From NCBI GenBank assembly GCA_943788005.1, contig CALSOP010000001.1, positions 310,001-374,000 of the forward strand: 64,000 bases of DNA, read 5' to 3'. Below the pieces are notes generated by a model. The model saw only the letters and a list, made by a program, of their open reading frames with translations. It made no database searches and had not been told where the DNA came from. Below are positions 60,909-64,000 of the stretch, piece after piece. Source of the DNA: an uncultured Gammaproteobacteria bacterium. GTDB lineage: Bacteria > Pseudomonadota > Gammaproteobacteria > Eutrophobiales > Eutrophobiaceae. The position numbers were made by a program, and so were the translations under genes. Position 1 is the first letter of the stretch. Every line of letters begins with the position of its first letter.

Positions 60909-61868
60909 TTAGGCCTGTTCAGAAAAATACTTAAGCATACGTGCGCGCATGTCTTTATCAGGTAACTTCCCATAGGCCGCGCCCATATTTTCATGCATAT
61001 GTGCGACTTGTGATGTGGCTGGTATTGCGCAGGTAATGGCGGGATGAGAAACAATAAACTTTAAAAAAAAATGCGCCCAATTCTCACAATCAATTTCCTT
61101 TGCCCAGTCAGGTAACGCTTTTCCTTCAACCATTTCAAATAGGCCACCACCTTGAAACGGACGATTAATAATCACAGCAATGCCGCGCTCTTTTGCGATG
61201 GGTAGTAAACGTTGTTCCACTTCACGGTCAGCCATGTTGTAGGTGAATTGCACAAAATCAAAATCTTCTTCTAATAATGCCTTTTCCAATTTCTCATGGC
61301 GTCGGCCATGCGATGTTGTGATGCCGATATAGCGTATGCGCCCTTCCTCCTTCCATTCTTTCAAGGTCTCCAAATGCGTTCGCCAACTCAACATATTATG
61401 AATCTGCATCAGATCAAACTGCTTAACTCTCCACATCTCCTCGGCCGATTTCATCTGATTTATGCCAAAGGTCTTGCCCAAGATCCAAACCTTGGTCGCA
61501 GAAAACAACCCAGTTGGGTAGCTCAATTTAGTTAGGCAGTGTCCGATGACTTCTTGAGAAGAACCATACATTGGCGAAGAATCCACCATGCCACCCCCAC
61601 GGGCAAAAAATGCCTGTAATATTTCCACACAACGCGCACGATCCGCCTCATCTCCACCGACACTGAACGTCAGCCATGAACCCATACCGATTATCGGTAT
61701 CATTTCATTAGTCGCCGGGATGGACTTGGTTAATATGGAAGACGCCGAATTGGCGGTCGCTGTAGGAAACGGCAAGAATGAGATTAGAGGCGCAAGGGCT
61801 AAAGCGCTGGCAGACTTCAAAAAAGAACGGCGCGGTAATTGAATCCGGGTAAATTTATCCTGTTTCAT
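60909..61868 (-). CDS. Tat-exported aldo/keto reductase
   Basis: A 319-residue NADPH-dependent aldo/keto reductase (TIM barrel) with a Tat signal, twin-arginine motif PRRSFLK at residues 13-19 and cleavage near ATA. The barrel has VDSSPMYGSSQEVIGHCL (Asp, Tyr catalytic), then the Lys in FSATKVW and the His of FDLMQIHNM. Export of an AKR, a folded cofactor-bound enzyme, fits Tat. Substrate unknown. Confidence 0.9.
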   Translation of the reverse strand: MKQDKFTRIQLPRRSFLKSASALALAPLISFLPFPTATANSASSILTKSIPATNEMIPIIGMGSWLTFSVGGDEADRARCVEILQAFFARGGGMVDSSPMYGSSQEVIGHCLTKLSYPTGLFSATKVWILGKTFGINQMKSAEEMWRVKQFDLMQIHNMLSWRTHLETLKEWKEEGRIRYIGITTSHGRRHEKLEKALLEEDFDFVQFTYNMADREVEQRLLPIAKERGIAVIINRPFQGGGLFEMVEGKALPDWAKEIDCENWAHFFLKFIVSHPAITCAIPATSQVAHMHENMGAAYGKLPDKDMRARMLKYFSEQA

Positions 61869-62010
61869 CCCTACCTCATTTATTTTCAGAATCTATACAA
61901 TTTCAGCATAACTGTAGCCGATTTCGCACAGTTTAACTCGACGTTTCAGCCACAAACACCTATAGTACGCCACCTTTTGCAGCTCATTTAACCGTACTCA
62001 GGAAATTCTA

Positions 62011-63627
62011 TTGATCTCGACAGCAAACATCACCATGCAGTTTGGCGCCAAGCCATTATTTGAAAATATCTCAGTCAAATTCAGCGATAGTAATCGCTAT
62101 GGCCTGATAGGAGCCAATGGTTGCGGAAAATCTACCTTCATGAAGATACTCGATGGCAGTCTTGCACCAACATCGGGCAATGTCTCCATTGGGCCAACTG
62201 ATCGCGTCGGTAAATTGCATCAGGACCAATTCGCCTTTGAAGAGTACGGTGTTATCGACACCGTCATAATGGGACACGCGGAATTGTGGGAAGTAAAACA
62301 AGAACGTGATCGAATCTATTCGTTACCTGAGATGACCGAAGAAGACGGAATGAAGGTCGCAGAACTGGAAATCCGATTTGGTGAAATGGATGGCTACAGT
62401 GCAGAAAGCCGCGCCGGTGAATTACTCATCAGTGCAGGTATAGAATTAGAATTACATGATGGCCCTATGAGTGAAGTGGCGCCAGGCTGGAAACTACGAG
62501 TATTATTGGCACAGGCTCTGTTTTCAGATCCTGACATTCTCTTACTCGACGAACCAACCAATAACCTCGACATCAATACTATTCGTTGGCTAGAGACCGT
62601 ACTTAACGATCGTAAAAGCACCATGGTCATTATTTCTCATGATCGTCACTTTCTGAATGCCGTTTGTACCCACATTGCCGATATCGATTACGGTGAATTA
62701 CGTGTTTATCCTGGCAACTACGATGACTTCATGACGGCCTCGACACAAGCGCGTGAACGTCTATATTCAGAGAACGCAAAAAAGTCGACACAAATAGCCG
62801 ACCTACAACAATTTGTCAGTCGCTTCTCAGCCAATGCATCAAAGGCTAAACAAGCTACGTCTCGTGCTAAGCAACTCGAAAAAATAAAACTGGATGAAGT
62901 TAAGCCATCTAGTCGTGTCAGTCCTTTTATTCGTTTTAACCAAACAAAAAAATTACATCGTCTTGCATTAACCATCGAAGACTTAGGTCATGGTTATGAT
63001 GGAGAAACATTATTCAGCAAGGGTAATATGATCCTGGAAGCAGGTGCGCGTCTAGCCGTCATTGGTGAGAACGGTGCGGGTAAATCAACCCTATTACGCT
63101 GTCTTATGAGCGAAATTACACAAAACACTGGCACCGTAAAATGGGCCGAGAATGCAGTTCAGTCATACTGTCCACAGGATACTGCGGCTGTCTTCACCTC
63201 GGATATAAACCTGTTTGATTGGATGAGCCAATGGCGTCAACCTAAACACGATGATCAAGCCGTACGCGCAACATTGGGTCGTCTGTTGTTTTCAACAGAT
63301 GATTTCAATAAAAAAGTTAATGTCTGTTCCGGTGGTGAAAAGAACCGACTGTTGTTTGGCAAGTTGATGATGCTAGAAACCAATGTATTAATAATGGACG
63401 AACCTACCAACCATCTCGACATGGAAGCGATTGAAGCTTTAAATATGGCATTGGAACATTACGAAGGCACATTAATTTTTGTCAGTCATGATCGTGAGTT
63501 TGTTTCTTCACTGGCAACGCGTGTTATCGAGATTAAAGACAAGAAATTAATCGACTTCCAGGGCACCTATGAAGAATATTTGGCAAGCCAACAGGAGATT
63601 GGAAAGAAAGTCGCAAACTCCAGATAA
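62011..63627 (+). CDS. ybiT: ABC-F ATPase, YbiT type
   Basis: A 538-residue ABC-F protein with two ATPase domains: Walker [10 protein letters not shown] and GENGAGKST, Walker [12 protein letters not shown] and [11 protein letters not shown], signatures [11 protein letters not shown]-like [11 protein letters not shown] (YbiT type) and CSGGEKN. Its P-site-tRNA interaction linker lies at about 245-320. It probably acts on translating ribosomes as a translation factor. TTG start with AGGAAA about 6 bases upstream. Confidence 0.92.
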   Translation: MISTANITMQFGAKPLFENISVKFSDSNRYGLIGANGCGKSTFMKILDGSLAPTSGNVSIGPTDRVGKLHQDQFAFEEYGVIDTVIMGHAELWEVKQERDRIYSLPEMTEEDGMKVAELEIRFGEMDGYSAESRAGELLISAGIELELHDGPMSEVAPGWKLRVLLAQALFSDPDILLLDEPTNNLDINTIRWLETVLNDRKSTMVIISHDRHFLNAVCTHIADIDYGELRVYPGNYDDFMTASTQARERLYSENAKKSTQIADLQQFVSRFSANASKAKQATSRAKQLEKIKLDEVKPSSRVSPFIRFNQTKKLHRLALTIEDLGHGYDGETLFSKGNMILEAGARLAVIGENGAGKSTLLRCLMSEITQNTGTVKWAENAVQSYCPQDTAAVFTSDINLFDWMSQWRQPKHDDQAVRATLGRLLFSTDDFNKKVNVCSGGEKNRLLFGKLMMLETNVLIMDEPTNHLDMEAIEALNMALEHYEGTLIFVSHDREFVSSLATRVIEIKDKKLIDFQGTYEEYLASQQEIGKKVANSR

Positions 63628-63631
63628 TTAA

Positions 63632-64000
63632 ATGTCGATTGTATTTGAAGAAATAGATTTTCAAACAACGCCACTCGGAGATATCAGTCTTAGGCGCCGT
63701 TCAGAACCCCGGTTCGACAACATCATTCTTTATGAGGTAAAGCTTGGCGACGATTTTCTAATGTCCAGCCTGTTTACCGAATCAGAAATTCAACTTTCAA
63801 AACTAGGCATTGCCGCGCTTAAAAAGAATTATTCGAATGAACTAGACATTGTTGTTGGTGGCTTAGGCCTAGGCTATACCGCAGTGGCTGCGCTAGAAGA
63901 TCCAGCAGTCAAATCGTTAAGAGTTATTGAAGTAATGCAACCGGTGATCGATTGGCATAAACGTGGCCTTGTCCCGCTTGGTAATGAATTAACAGGTGAC
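63632..64000 (+). CDS. spermidine-synthase-like methyltransferase-fold protein, 5' part
   Basis: The first 123 codons of a gene cut by the window end. The protein starts MSIVFEEIDFQTTPLGDISL and has a SAM/dcSAM-binding Rossmann motif DIVVGGLGLGYTAVAALED, then RVIEVMQPVIDWHKRGLVPL. This resembles spermidine synthase-like proteins without a clear polyamine context. Its ATG lies 4 bases after the ybiT stop. Confidence 0.8.
   Translation, partial: MSIVFEEIDFQTTPLGDISLRRRSEPRFDNIILYEVKLGDDFLMSSLFTESEIQLSKLGIAALKKNYSNELDIVVGGLGLGYTAVAALEDPAVKSLRVIEVMQPVIDWHKRGLVPLGNELTGD

Noticed and set aside
3001-64000. CRISPR array, prophage or secretion system
   Set aside because: No regularly spaced repeats and no phage or secretion gene sets found; the only phage-like hint is one 89-aa protein at 6557.

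Overview
The window (about 40% G+C by eye) looks like the chromosome of a gammaproteobacterium. It holds the C-terminus of ribosomal protein S9, a tRNA-Gln(CTG), SlyD, RhlE and DbpA RNA helicases, Uup and YbiT-type ABC-F proteins, SprT, RnfC, DUF-class proteins typical of that class, and an NAD(P)-dependent methylene-tetrahydromethanopterin dehydrogenase (30850-31770). The last gene points to a methylotroph that oxidises C1 units through tetrahydromethanopterin; a Methylophaga-like or Methylococcales-like host is an inference. There is no prophage, CRISPR array or rRNA.

Layout. 1-0.4 kb: end of rpsI, its terminator and tRNA-Gln. 0.4-7.4 kb: accessory stretch of small secreted proteins, lipoproteins, an exported nuclease, tiny genes including a zinc-ribbon membrane protein, and a complete IS3-family element (4111-5617). 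7.4-13.6 kb: alpha/beta hydrolase-OsmC fusion, an orphan rnfC, an SRPBCC gene whose C-terminus continues in the frame of a CBS protein, nitroreductase, PepSY protein. 14-22.7 kb: MerR-type light/stress-like regulator with repeated operator-like motifs, lipocalin, cupin, FAH-family hydrolase, PilZ, dUTPase, Uup and an EamA transporter. 22.7-25.7 kb: small accessory block, one orientation, with strong palindromes (one attC-like), a haloacetate-dehalogenase-like enzyme and a membrane-anchored cold-shock-domain protein. 25.7-29 kb: DUF457 membrane protein, fructosamine-kinase-like enzyme and low-molecular-weight phosphatase (probable protein deglycation), a Rap1a/Tai-like protein and DUF2288. 29-46 kb: mostly single housekeeping genes (NYN, c-type cytochrome-like, MtdB, SlyD, YhiN-like flavoprotein, PpnP, PLP deaminase, response regulator, RNase D, serine hydrolase, SGNH esterase, HIT, SprT, HD, YjbQ, CDF transporter). 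46.5-53.3 kb: a cluster resembling the photo-oxidative stress cassette of gammaproteobacteria (EamA transporter, SDR, FeS-type photolyase, MFS transporter, DUF3429, VOC, renalase-like FAD protein). 53.3-64 kb: RhlE with a long leader and a remarkable run of hairpins behind it, DUF1488, SulP transporter coupled to a universal stress protein, DbpA, 3D-domain protein, Tat-exported aldo/keto reductase, YbiT-type ABC-F protein and the start of a spermidine-synthase-like gene.

Themes. Many genes concern stress and repair: RNA remodelling (two DEAD helicases, RNase D, NYN), light or oxidative damage (photolyase, MerR, lipocalin, OsmC fusion), nucleotide sanitation (dUTPase, PpnP) and glycation repair. 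Several short genes appear interrupted by single-base insertions in short A or T runs, and RNase D has no ATG, GTG or TTG where the family begins; these are flagged as either real decay or unusual expression, or sequence error. I did not identify a clear new defence or biosynthetic system; the best candidates for undescribed biology are the hairpin array after rhlE, the SRPBCC-CBS frameshift, the AUU/AUC-start RNase D, and the operator cluster in front of the MerR gene.
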